38,237 nt of DNA, taken from Candidatus Contendobacter odensis Run_B_J11. Lineage in GTDB: Bacteria > Pseudomonadota > Gammaproteobacteria > Competibacterales > Competibacteraceae. Below the pieces are notes generated by a model. That model made no database searches. It was not told where the DNA came from and saw nothing but the letters and a program-made list of their open reading frames with translations. The DNA lies in the NCBI RefSeq assembly GCF_000531125.1, contig NZ_CBTK010000293.1, forward strand, positions 1-38,237. The letters are read 5' to 3'. Shown piece by piece: positions 14,741-23,121 of the stretch. Both the position numbers and the translations under genes were made by a program. Numbering within the stretch: position 1 is the first letter of the stretch; each line of letters opens with the position of its first letter.

Positions 14741-17700
14741 ACCCGGCCTTCCGCTTTGATGACGGCGAGGAGGTCGGGGCTGTCGGCGGTGAGGCGGAGG
14801 AGGCGATTGCGGATGGGGTGGCTGGGGGCGTTAAGGGTCGCGTGGAAGTGGGTGAGGAAGTCGCGCTGCTGGGACTCGCTGGCCGCTGGATCGTAGGCGA
14901 TGAGGTGCGGGGCTACGGTGTCGTGGAAGAGCAGATCGCGCTCCGCCATGTGCTCCCGGAAGTAGCACTCCATCACGCAGGCGTCGATGAGGTCCGAGAG
15001 GAACTGCTGTTGCACCTGAAGCTTCCCTCTTACTGCCGAAATCATCAGGTTGGTAAGGGGCAAGAAGAGGCCGCTTTGGCGAAGTAAGTCGGCACTTACC
15101 GGAATGCGATTGAGGTGGATGATTTTCGTTTCAATATAGGTGTCTCCTAGTCTTGGTGCTGCGAAAGTTCGGATGTAGTAGTTGGCAAGACTCGAAAGAA
15201 TCAGGGGTAGAATGGCTTTAAGATTCTCTTCGCTGTTCTTTGAGTAGTCACGAAGCTGCAAAGAAAAGAAATTGTTGGAGGCATAGGTATCCGAGTCATA
15301 AAATGCCATTATCGGATTCCCTGTTCTGGTAATGTAAATCTTTGGCAGCGTAAAAATCCGTTCATCTCGCAGGGATGCATAAAAACCTTGATCCTTGTCG
15401 ATAATTGACGCCCGGTAATCCACATACCAGTTACTGCGCTCTGAGTAGTAGTTTGAAATTTGATCGCCCGCTCGACCACCGTAAAATAGTGGCTTGCAGA
15501 ACTTGTTAATTGCTCGGTCGTGGAACAACAAATCCCGACTATTGCCAGTGTGGATTCCCTCGTGGCACTGCGTTATGCTTCCGAGGGAAACGTGACCTTC
15601 GAGTTTCTCAAGAATTGATCGCTCTTTCGCGCGAATCAGAAGGTTGAAACAAAAATCATGCTTTTTGAAGATGAAGTTCTTTTTCAGCTCTTCATAGGAT
15701 TCAGTTCGATTTTCTTTCTCAGCTGGGTCGTAAAACTGCTTCCGAATGCGGCAACTAACACTGCTTTTCGCCTGATTCAAAATTAGGACGCAAACATCAT
15801 GCTCTACATAAACAAACTGCCGGCACGACTCCGGAACACCGGTATTCAGATACCATGCAATATCAGTGATTTTCGGCGCTACCAATTCCCTTGTTCGGGC
15901 GTAATCTTTAATCAGAATGCTGTCGGGTAAGACAAAGGCAATGGAGAGATGCGATTGCCGTAGTGCCGCTCCAAGGAAGTATGCAAAAGAGTTAGGTGTT
16001 GATGAGTCGATTTCTGGATAATCAGTCTTCAGCCGTCCTTTCTGCGTCTTTGTAAGTGTTGCGCCCCACGGCGGATTGCCGATCACCACATCAAACCCGT
16101 TTACCAGCGACCGCCCGAACATCCAGTGCGGATCGAAGAAGTCAGCGGAGGATTGTGGATCAAAGGGGTCCCAGTCGGCGACGTGCTGGGCCTTCTTCGG
16201 TGCCATCAAGCTTTCAGCGAGTAGCTTCCCGAGTTCCTGGCGGAGGGTTTTGATTTTGCTCTGAAGGGCGAGCTTCCGGTCACGGCGCTGGATGGAAAAG
16301 TGGCTGTGGTAGAGGGCTTCGATCTCTTTTTCGATGAGGCCGACGCGGGGATCGACGAGCATCATTTGTCCCATCTCCGGTAAACCAATCAGCGTATTCG
16401 CCGCGACGAACTTGGTTTCCAGATTGGGCAGCGGGCGGATGCCGTGGTTGTCATCTTCATTCCGGTGGGTCTGCTGGTCGCAGACGAGTGAGATGAAGAA
16501 ACGGAGCTTGGTGATCTGGATGGCGATGGGCTGAATATCCACGCCGTAAAGGCAATTTTCGATCAGATAGAGCTTGCGGCCGTAGTCGTCGTTGTTATCG
16601 GCGAAAGCGCGTTCCAGTTCCTCGCGCATGGGGGCGGAGTCGAGCTTGGCGAGTTGGGTCTGCTTCCAGCGTTCGTTGTCGGGGTCGAGCTTGCCGAGGA
16701 TCGTGACGAGTTTGTGGAGGATGCCCATGGGGAAAGCGCCGGAACCGCAGGCGGGGTCGAGGATTTTCAGGGCGTCGATGGCGGCGATGAGGCCGGCGAC
16801 TTCGGACCCGGTGAAGGCGTGTTCTTTCTCGGTGTAGGCGAACAGGAGGTCCAGCCCGGCGCGGGCGTCGGCTTCCTTCATCCCGACCTTTTCCACCAGG
16901 GCGCGGGTGAAATGGGCCTTGAGCGACTCGTCCACCATGTAGTCCACGATGGGGCGCGGGGTGTAGAACGAGCCGGTCTGCTTGCGGGCGGTGGTCTTGG
17001 TTTCCTCATTGTAGGAAGCGAGGAGGTTCTCGAAAACCTTGCCGAGCAGTTCCGGGTCGAGCGCGATTTCCTGATCGATGGGGGTGTTCTCGACGATGGT
17101 GAACTTGTAGCGGTTCAGAATGGGGATCAGGCCGGAGACCTTTTCCTTCCTGCGCTTCTTATCGCCATACGCCCCAGACAGATCTTCCTCATGCTCGCCG
17201 CCGAAGAAGAGCCGGTTGGGGACGGCGGGGCGCTTTTTGGGATTGCGGGAGAAGCCGTCGAGGTAGCGCTTCTTGCCGGCGCCGTCCTCGCTGCGGTCGA
17301 GGCACTCGAACAGGCCGCCATTGAGGAACGGGATGTCGGCGAAGTGGGCGAGGGCAGCGTCCGGCGCTTCGCGGAAGAGGGCTTCGTAGCGGTAGAGGTT
17401 GTTGACATCGTAGGTGGCCTTGTTCTTGAGGAAGCCTTCGTCCTTCGCAAAGACGCGGTAGGGCTGGCCTTTGGCGTCCTGGCCCATGCGCTGATTCAGC
17501 GTGGCGAAGAAGAGGTTTTGCAGGATGGCCTGATAGTAGGTGGAGCGGTCGTCATCGAAATCGGTGAGGATTTTTTCCAGGGCGGTAGGGTGAAACAGTT
17601 TCTCGGGGATGAGGCCCTTTTCCTTGAGGAACCAGCAGAAGATCAGGCGGGTGAGCAGGCGAATGAGGCCGGTGGCGCGGCGCTTTTCGTCGTCGGGTTC

Positions 17701-18417
17701 GAGGTCGGCGGGAAATTCGACCTGCGGGAGCGCCCAGAAATACCAGTTGGCCAGTTCGCGGTAGAAGCGTTCGTTGAGCAGTTCGACGTTGAAAATCTGC
17801 TCCCACGCGGCGTGGAGCGTGTCGAAGTCGGTGATGGGCTTCTTTTGCGGGTGGACCAGCTTGGGCAGCCCCAGCGACTCAAGAATATCCAGGTGGCCGC
17901 GATGGGGCTGGGCAAGGTCGATTCCGCTGATCAGGGTGACTTTGCCGAGGACGTCCTTGCTCTCGTCAATTTTGTTCACCCGCCGGTTGATGACGGCGAT
18001 AGTGAGATGGCTCTGGTGCTTGAAGAACACCATGACGGGCATGGGGAAGAGGCGGTTGATCTGCCGGGCGATAGCGGAGAATCTGCCGCGGGCGTAATCA
18101 CGGCCTTTCAACTCGATAGCGATGAAAACGTAGGATTTCAGCAGCCCGGCTTCAACCGAGGTATTGGTGAAAAGGGCGGATTCGCGGCTGAGTTCCTGAT
18201 CAGTGAGCTGGAACAGGAGATCGGCGGTTTTCCACTCGGCGAAGAGAGCCTTGGCCGGTTCAAAAGCGTGGCCGGTGCCGAAGAGGTCAAGGAAGTCCTG
18301 CGGCATGGAACCGGCGCCGGCGATGAATTTGTCGCTCTGGTAGCCCAGCTTGGCGAGAAGCGGGCGAGCGGCGTCCTTGAGCGGGAGGGTCTGGAAATGG
18401 GCGAGGGTGGTTTTCAT
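14737..18417 (-). CDS. Eco57I/PglX-like N6-adenine methyltransferase, possible restriction-modification fusion
   Basis: 1226 residues. Methyltransferase landmarks are GSFYTPRPIVDYMVDESL (482-499), motif I ILDPACGSGAF (552-562) and motif IV NPPW (781-784), typical of gamma-class N6-adenine enzymes of the type IIG/BREX PglX kind. The N-terminal region has SYVFIAIELKG (95-105), an E-x-K core resembling a PDDEXK fold, followed by a conserved INRLFPMPVMVFF. The protein could therefore both methylate and cut, but that is inference. Residues about 790-1226 would be the target-recognition part. That DNA is strikingly A+T-richer (25/60 G+C at 15241-15300 against 41/60 at 17281-17340), as if a recognition module was exchanged. 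The start overlaps the YhcG-2 stop (ATGA, 18414-18417). Confidence 0.88.
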   Translation of the reverse strand: MKTTLAHFQTLPLKDAARPLLAKLGYQSDKFIAGAGSMPQDFLDLFGTGHAFEPAKALFAEWKTADLLFQLTDQELSRESALFTNTSVEAGLLKSYVFIAIELKGRDYARGRFSAIARQINRLFPMPVMVFFKHQSHLTIAVINRRVNKIDESKDVLGKVTLISGIDLAQPHRGHLDILESLGLPKLVHPQKKPITDFDTLHAAWEQIFNVELLNERFYRELANWYFWALPQVEFPADLEPDDEKRRATGLIRLLTRLIFCWFLKEKGLIPEKLFHPTALEKILTDFDDDRSTYYQAILQNLFFATLNQRMGQDAKGQPYRVFAKDEGFLKNKATYDVNNLYRYEALFREAPDAALAHFADIPFLNGGLFECLDRSEDGAGKKRYLDGFSRNPKKRPAVPNRLFFGGEHEEDLSGAYGDKKRRKEKVSGLIPILNRYKFTIVENTPIDQEIALDPELLGKVFENLLASYNEETKTTARKQTGSFYTPRPIVDYMVDESLKAHFTRALVEKVGMKEADARAGLDLLFAYTEKEHAFTGSEVAGLIAAIDALKILDPACGSGAFPMGILHKLVTILGKLDPDNERWKQTQLAKLDSAPMREELERAFADNNDDYGRKLYLIENCLYGVDIQPIAIQITKLRFFISLVCDQQTHRNEDDNHGIRPLPNLETKFVAANTLIGLPEMGQMMLVDPRVGLIEKEIEALYHSHFSIQRRDRKLALQSKIKTLRQELGKLLAESLMAPKKAQHVADWDPFDPQSSADFFDPHWMFGRSLVNGFDVVIGNPPWGATLTKTQKGRLKTDYPEIDSSTPNSFAYFLGAALRQSHLSIAFVLPDSILIKDYARTRELVAPKITDIAWYLNTGVPESCRQFVYVEHDVCVLILNQAKSSVSCRIRKQFYDPAEKENRTESYEELKKNFIFKKHDFCFNLLIRAKERSILEKLEGHVSLGSITQCHEGIHTGNSRDLLFHDRAINKFCKPLFYGGRAGDQISNYYSERSNWYVDYRASIIDKDQGFYASLRDERIFTLPKIYITRTGNPIMAFYDSDTYASNNFFSLQLRDYSKNSEENLKAILPLILSSLANYYIRTFAAPRLGDTYIETKIIHLNRIPVSADLLRQSGLFLPLTNLMISAVRGKLQVQQQFLSDLIDACVMECYFREHMAERDLLFHDTVAPHLIAYDPAASESQQRDFLTHFHATLNAPSHPIRNRLLRLTADSPDLLAVIKAEGRV

Positions 18418-19457
18418 GGGTTTTCGTCGCGGGCGCTGTCGTCGGCGAGTTGCAGGGTGAGTTCCAGTTCGCGGCGAAGCTCTTCGCGGTCGGGCAGGTA
18501 AAGCTGGTATTTCTGGACGAAAAGCGGGCTGTTCATCTGATAAGTGGCGTATTCGACGAGCAGTTCGTCCTTGTTTCGGGTGAGGATGATACCGATGGGC
18601 GGGTTGTCGCCCTCGGTGTTCTCCTCGGTGGCGAAGTAGCCGAGATACATGTTCATCTGGCCGATGTCGTGGTGCTTGAGGTCGTTGATCTTCAAATCGA
18701 TGAGGACAAAGCAGCGCAGGATGCGGTGGTAGAAAACCAGATCGACCCGGTAATGGGTGTTGTTGAGGGTGATGCGGTATTGCCGACCGACGAAGGTGAA
18801 ACCTTTGCCAAGTTCGAGGAGGAAGGGCTGGAGGTGATCGCAGAGGCGGGTTTCCAGATCCGTCTCCGAAACTTGGTGCGGCTCGGGGATTTTCAGGAAC
18901 TCGAAGACGTAGGGATCGCGGAGCAGGTCGGCGGGCTGGGCAATGATCTGGCCTTGGGCGGCAAGCTGAAGGATCGCGTCCTTGTCCTTTCCGGCGGCGA
19001 GACGGAGGAAGAGAGAGGTTTCTTTTTGACGTTTCAGCTCACGAACGGCCCATTTCTCCCGAATGGCCTGCTGCTCATAAAATCCGCGTTCGAGAGGGTT
19101 GTCGATCTTCAACAACTCGACAATGTGCGACCAACTCAAAAGGTGCGACAGCGTCGCACCTTTTGGGTAAGCGAGGTAGAACTGGCGAATGCGCACCACA
19201 TTGCTGCGGCTGAAACCTTTACCGTGGCGCAGAGTGAGATCGCGGCTGAGCTTGGTCAGCAAAGCCTTGCCGTAGTCCGCCCTGACGTTGCCGCCCTGTT
19301 CAAACTCGACGATGTCCCGACCAATCCGCCAGTAGGTCTCAGTGATGTGGACATTGACGGCCTGCGCCGCCCGGGCCTGACCGGTGGCGTAAACCTCGGA
19401 GATTTTCCCCAGCAGGCTCTGGTAGCCGGTGTCGGTAGTGAGTTCGCTGTTGCTCAT
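18414..19457 (-). CDS. YhcG/DUF1016-family PDDEXK nuclease (YhcG-2)
   Basis: 347 residues from ATG 19457, which has a near-perfect AAGGAGG site and overlaps the helicase stop (ATGA); the longer frame upstream is a shadow of the helicase gene. It has a DUF1016 N-terminal helical domain (NVHITETYWRIGRDIVEFEQ, GFSRSNVVRIRQFYL) and a C-terminal PDDEXK domain (DPYVFEFLKI, FTFVGRQYRITL). The catalytic pattern is intact: Asp239 in YRVDLVFYH, Asp254 and Lys256 in VLIDLKINDL. This contrasts with YhcG-1, whose lysine is replaced. The predicted role is DNA cleavage within the defence operon, probably with the helicase and methyltransferase whose genes it overlaps. Confidence 0.9.
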   Translation of the reverse strand: MSNSELTTDTGYQSLLGKISEVYATGQARAAQAVNVHITETYWRIGRDIVEFEQGGNVRADYGKALLTKLSRDLTLRHGKGFSRSNVVRIRQFYLAYPKGATLSHLLSWSHIVELLKIDNPLERGFYEQQAIREKWAVRELKRQKETSLFLRLAAGKDKDAILQLAAQGQIIAQPADLLRDPYVFEFLKIPEPHQVSETDLETRLCDHLQPFLLELGKGFTFVGRQYRITLNNTHYRVDLVFYHRILRCFVLIDLKINDLKHHDIGQMNMYLGYFATEENTEGDNPPIGIILTRNKDELLVEYATYQMNSPLFVQKYQLYLPDREELRRELELTLQLADDSARDENP

Positions 19458-22400
19458 GATTTGTCCTCCTTGATGACCAGCCAGGTCACGAGTTCGAGTT
19501 CGGTCTTTTCCTGAACCTGTTCCTGCACATTGGGCAGAACGAAGCTGCGCCCGGATTGGAGACTGGAGGCCGCGCGTTTGCGGAAGGTGGCAGCAAGCGA
19601 GTCCACGGCTTTTTGCAAGAGCGTGTCGTAAACCTGCATGTCGCTGCCGTGATGGGTTTGCTGGTCGAACAGATTGCAAAGCGGTGCGTGGACTTCCGCT
19701 TTACCCGAACAAAGGATTCGGTAAATGTCGAGAATCTGCTTCGGGTGGGCGAAACCGAAGCGGACATTGCCGTCGTCCAGGACGTAAACAAGGAAATAGG
19801 GATGGAGCGGGTTGATAGACTCGCTCGGCGCGGGCTTCGCATCGGTAGCGCCGCCGCGCTGACCCTCCAGCCGTAAGCAGAAGATGACGCCGGGGCCGAT
19901 AGCTTTGTAGTCGGGGTGCGGCGGAACGCAGGTGTAGAGGCCGAAAGGGGCGGCTTCGAGGGCGGCGCGGTTGGCCTCAAGGTATTTCAGCAGCTCAAGG
20001 CGGAAGTCGTCGAGGGTGAATTCGGTGAGGGAGACGCTGTCGCCGAGGTCTTCGAGGTCGAGGACTTCATCTTTGAGCCGAAGCAGTTGCTTGTCGCGGT
20101 AGCGGAGGTCATCAGCGATGAGGTCTTCGATCTCCTCGTTCTTGAGTACGTTGTCCTCGAAGGTAGCAGAGAGGTCCACCAGGGCCATCCGGGCTTCAAC
20201 GCGGTTCTTGAGGTTGATGTATTTGTTCAGATCCTCGGTGGGCCAGAAATTGATGAGTTGCACGGTGTGGCTCGCGCTGCCGATCCGGTCGATACGCCCA
20301 AAACGCTGGATGATGCGGACGGGATTCCAGTGAATGTCGTAGTTGATCAGGGTGTCGCAGTCCTGAAGGTTCTGGCCTTCGCTAATGCAATCGGTGGCGA
20401 TCAGGAGGTCGATTTCACCCTGCTGCGGCAGAGTGGGAATCTTGGCGCGGTGTTTAGCTCGCGGGGAAAAATTAGTGAGAATCTGGTCGTAAGCGCTCGC
20501 GCCGAAGGTGGTGCGGGTGGCGCCGCCGCCGCAGACCAGGGCCAGGTGGATGCCGAGTTCCTGGCGCGCCCAGTCGAGCAGCGATTCATAGAGATAGGCG
20601 GCAGTGTCTGCAAACGCGGTAAAGACCAGGATTTTCCGGTTCGGCTCGCCCTGTTTGTTGGTCGTGGGTTTGGCGACCTTGGCGGCAATGAGCTTCTTGA
20701 GTTCAGCCAGCTTGGCGTCGGTTTCAGGCGTGACATCCCGTGCGGCGTTGTAGAGGATGCGAAGCTGGTCTTTGTCGCGCTTGAGCGCTTTGATCCAGCC
20801 GTCGTCGCCGTCGAGCCGGAGGTGGTTCAAGCGAAACTTCAGTTTGCCGCCCACCTGCAGTGCGTCCTCCAGCTCTTCGTCGTGGCCGGGGTCGTCGAAT
20901 TCGAGTTCCAGCTCTGCGACTTCGGGGTTCTGCCTGGGCAACGCCTGGAAGTTTTTGATCTTCTGTTCCAACCCCTCGATCTTGGCGATGGTGCGCTCCA
21001 TGGTGATCTCGAACGATTTGACCGAGCTTTCCAGGCGCTTGAGGAAGTTCACCTTCATCATGCCGATGAGGAAAGTTTCGCGCTGGCCCTGGGTGAACGG
21101 GAAGGCGCCCTTCTTCTCATACTCGGCCTTGTACGGCTCCAGGACGTAGCGGGACGGATTGAACAGCGACAATTTGTAAGCAGCGATTTCGTCGTTGAGC
21201 TTGTCGTAGGAGAGGAAGCGCCCGCGCAGGTCGATTTCGGGATAAATCGAGAGGGGCTTTTCGCGCTTCGGAAAGCCGCCGAGTTGGGCGATGGTGGCCG
21301 GGTAGTATTTCTGAATGTGCTTGCGCGAGCGGGCGATGGTCAGTTCATCGAGGAGTTTGAAAAAGGCGGCGTTGAGTTTTTCCAGCAGTTCGCTGGTCTT
21401 GCGCTCGTGGGTCTGCTTCTTCGCCCAGAGGGAGAAGACCTTTTGCGCGGTGGCGAGGGTTTCCCTGAGGCTGCCGACGCCGATGGAGGCCGCGAAGGCG
21501 TCATCGCGATTTTCGGTGAGGCAGTAGAGTTGATTACGGAGGTCTTTGAGGTCGTTGTTGACCGGGGTGGCGGAAAGCAGCAGAACCTTGGTGCGAACGC
21601 CGGATTTGATGATGTCGTCCATGAGCCGCTGGTAGCGGCTTTTGCGGATGAGGCTCCCTTCCCCGTCGCGCTTGCCGGGGGTGTTGTTGCGGAAGTTGTG
21701 CGACTCGTCGATGACGATGAGATCGTAGTTGCCCCAGTTCAGGGCCGCGAGATTGAGATCGCCAGAAGTGCCGGTCTCGCGGCTGAGGTCAGTGTGCGAG
21801 AGAACGTCGTAGCGGAAACGGTCATCGACGAACGGATTGAGGAGGCTGTTGTAGCGATAGACGGTCCAGTTGTCGCGCAGCTTCTTCGGGCAGAGCACGA
21901 GGACGCGCTCGTTTTTCAGCTCGAAGTATTTCATGACCGCGAGCGCCTCGTAGGTTTTCCCCAGGCCGACGCTGTCCGCGATGATGCAGCCGTTGTGACG
22001 GAGAATTTTGTTGATGGCGCCTTTGGCTCCGTCCTTCTGGAACTCGAACAGCGCTTGCCAGATCCCGGTCTCGAACAGGCGGGTTTTGCCCAGATCCGCG
22101 TCGGTCTGGCCGGCGTCGCCGAGGAACTTCTCGAAGAGGTGAAAGAGCGTCTTGTAGTAGATGAACTCCGGGGTATGGTTCTCATAGAGCTGCTTGAGGT
22201 CGTTGAGAACATCCGGCTTGACGTCCTTTACCAGAGTCTCGTTGCCCCACAGCTCATCGAACCATTGCTTGAGTTCCTGACGGTCGCGGTTGCCGTCCAC
22301 GATGAGGTTCAGTTCGATGTTGTTGCCAGTCTTACCGAGGCCGAGACCGCGCACCGTGAAGTTGGAGCTGCCGAGAATGGCGTCCGCCACGCCAGCGGTG

Positions 22401-22789
22401 GCGATGTGATACATCTTGCCGTGCAGGAGGTTGGATTGCTTGATGGTTCTGATCGCCACCTTGCGCTCGATCCAGTCGGCGCACTCCCGGGCGATGCGTT
22501 TCTGTTGGAGCCGGTTGGCGAGTTCCAAACCGTCAGCGTCAATGATGAACGCCTTTTTCTCGGTCTTGCTGGGGTCGAGGTGGTTAACGAAGGACGGCTC
22601 GCCGAAGAGAAAATCGAGATGTCCGATGCGTTCGAGAGCTTCCTTGAGCGCGTCGTAGGCGTAGATGGTGAAATAGGCCGAGACGATGGAGAGCTGGGAG
22701 CCGCTCTGGATTTTCGCCCGCAGGAAATCGGCGACCGTTCCCCTGGCGTGGTTGTCGCGCAGGCCGGAGTGGTTATTTGACGTGGGCAT
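19454..22789 (-). CDS. PLD-family nuclease fused to SNF2-type helicase
   Basis: 1111 residues. Residues 1-190 form a phospholipase D-like nuclease domain with the HKD elements LLHGKMYHI (His123, Lys125) and G-S-S-N-F-T (140-145). The SNF2/superfamily 2 helicase follows: Walker A IADSVGLGKT (270-279), DESH (361-364), LLLSATPVNN (403-412), the second RecA lobe KILVFTAFADTAAYL (719-733), ATDCISEGQNLQ (798-809) and motif VI QRFGRIDRIG (828-837). A 270-residue C-terminal region is unassigned. I chose ATG 22789 (GGAAAACGCC upstream) over the in-frame ATG 22831 because the extra 14 codons lie in a sulfatase fossil read in another frame. It is the first gene of the island operon and the likely motor and sensor. 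Confidence 0.9.
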   Translation of the reverse strand: MPTSNNHSGLRDNHARGTVADFLRAKIQSGSQLSIVSAYFTIYAYDALKEALERIGHLDFLFGEPSFVNHLDPSKTEKKAFIIDADGLELANRLQQKRIARECADWIERKVAIRTIKQSNLLHGKMYHIATAGVADAILGSSNFTVRGLGLGKTGNNIELNLIVDGNRDRQELKQWFDELWGNETLVKDVKPDVLNDLKQLYENHTPEFIYYKTLFHLFEKFLGDAGQTDADLGKTRLFETGIWQALFEFQKDGAKGAINKILRHNGCIIADSVGLGKTYEALAVMKYFELKNERVLVLCPKKLRDNWTVYRYNSLLNPFVDDRFRYDVLSHTDLSRETGTSGDLNLAALNWGNYDLIVIDESHNFRNNTPGKRDGEGSLIRKSRYQRLMDDIIKSGVRTKVLLLSATPVNNDLKDLRNQLYCLTENRDDAFAASIGVGSLRETLATAQKVFSLWAKKQTHERKTSELLEKLNAAFFKLLDELTIARSRKHIQKYYPATIAQLGGFPKREKPLSIYPEIDLRGRFLSYDKLNDEIAAYKLSLFNPSRYVLEPYKAEYEKKGAFPFTQGQRETFLIGMMKVNFLKRLESSVKSFEITMERTIAKIEGLEQKIKNFQALPRQNPEVAELELEFDDPGHDEELEDALQVGGKLKFRLNHLRLDGDDGWIKALKRDKDQLRILYNAARDVTPETDAKLAELKKLIAAKVAKPTTNKQGEPNRKILVFTAFADTAAYLYESLLDWARQELGIHLALVCGGGATRTTFGASAYDQILTNFSPRAKHRAKIPTLPQQGEIDLLIATDCISEGQNLQDCDTLINYDIHWNPVRIIQRFGRIDRIGSASHTVQLINFWPTEDLNKYINLKNRVEARMALVDLSATFEDNVLKNEEIEDLIADDLRYRDKQLLRLKDEVLDLEDLGDSVSLTEFTLDDFRLELLKYLEANRAALEAAPFGLYTCVPPHPDYKAIGPGVIFCLRLEGQRGGATDAKPAPSESINPLHPYFLVYVLDDGNVRFGFAHPKQILDIYRILCSGKAEVHAPLCNLFDQQTHHGSDMQVYDTLLQKAVDSLAATFRKRAASSLQSGRSFVLPNVQEQVQEKTELELVTWLVIKEDKS

Positions 22790-22817
22790 GGCGTTTTCCA
22801 GAAAGGGCTTGGCTACG

Positions 22818-22859
22818 GTAGCCGAGGTCATCGGCGAGGATGGCGACGATGTTGGGCTG
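22818..22859 (-). pseudogene. Arylsulfatase N-terminal fossil at island edge
   Basis: The minus strand encodes Q-P-N-I-V-A-I-L-A-D-D-L-G-Y, the canonical metal-binding N-terminal signature of sulfatases, with a stop directly upstream (22860-22862) and another about 15 codons later. Nothing else of the gene remains. The wording differs from the N-V-L-L-I-M-T-D-D-S-G-F-G version in the sulfatases at 25724 and 29111, so it came from another subfamily member. Confidence 0.6.
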
Positions 22860-22890
22860 CTAAGTCGCGGCGGATACCATGATACAGTAC

Positions 22891-22896
22891 ATTATA
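22891..22896 (-). promoter_or_regulatory. Candidate -10 box for the defence operon
   Basis: The minus strand has a perfect TATAAT about 100 bases before the helicase ATG, inside a short patch of GATAC and GTATC repeats (22881-22902). No good -35 hexamer is visible at 16-18 bases, so activator control or a chance match are both possible. The rest of 22860-23121 contains no gene that I can support. Confidence 0.35.
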
Positions 22897-23121
22897 CGAT
22901 ACACTTGGGTCATCATGGTCCGGGGGGTGATGTCGATCCTCTTGTTCGGCGCTGGCAACAGCATCGTCGCTGGTAGCGCCGCGCCTTCCAGCCGCCCGGC
23001 GATATCAAGCCGGCCTACCTCTCGTCTGCGGCTTTCAAAGTCTCTATGCTTGCGGGCATAAATAGAGAAAAGACCCCAATACGCCACTGAAACTCTACCC
23101 AACCTCTTTATCCAAATCCCT

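Noticed and set aside
16654-18501. 615-residue plus-strand open frame opposite the methyltransferase gene
   Set aside because: Antisense shadow caused by high G+C; composition is extremely Val/Gly/Glu-rich, with no domain, and the minus strand has clear methyltransferase motifs.
19916-22780. 954-residue plus-strand open frame opposite the helicase gene
   Set aside because: Same shadow effect; the minus-strand frame has complete helicase motifs and a coupled start and stop.
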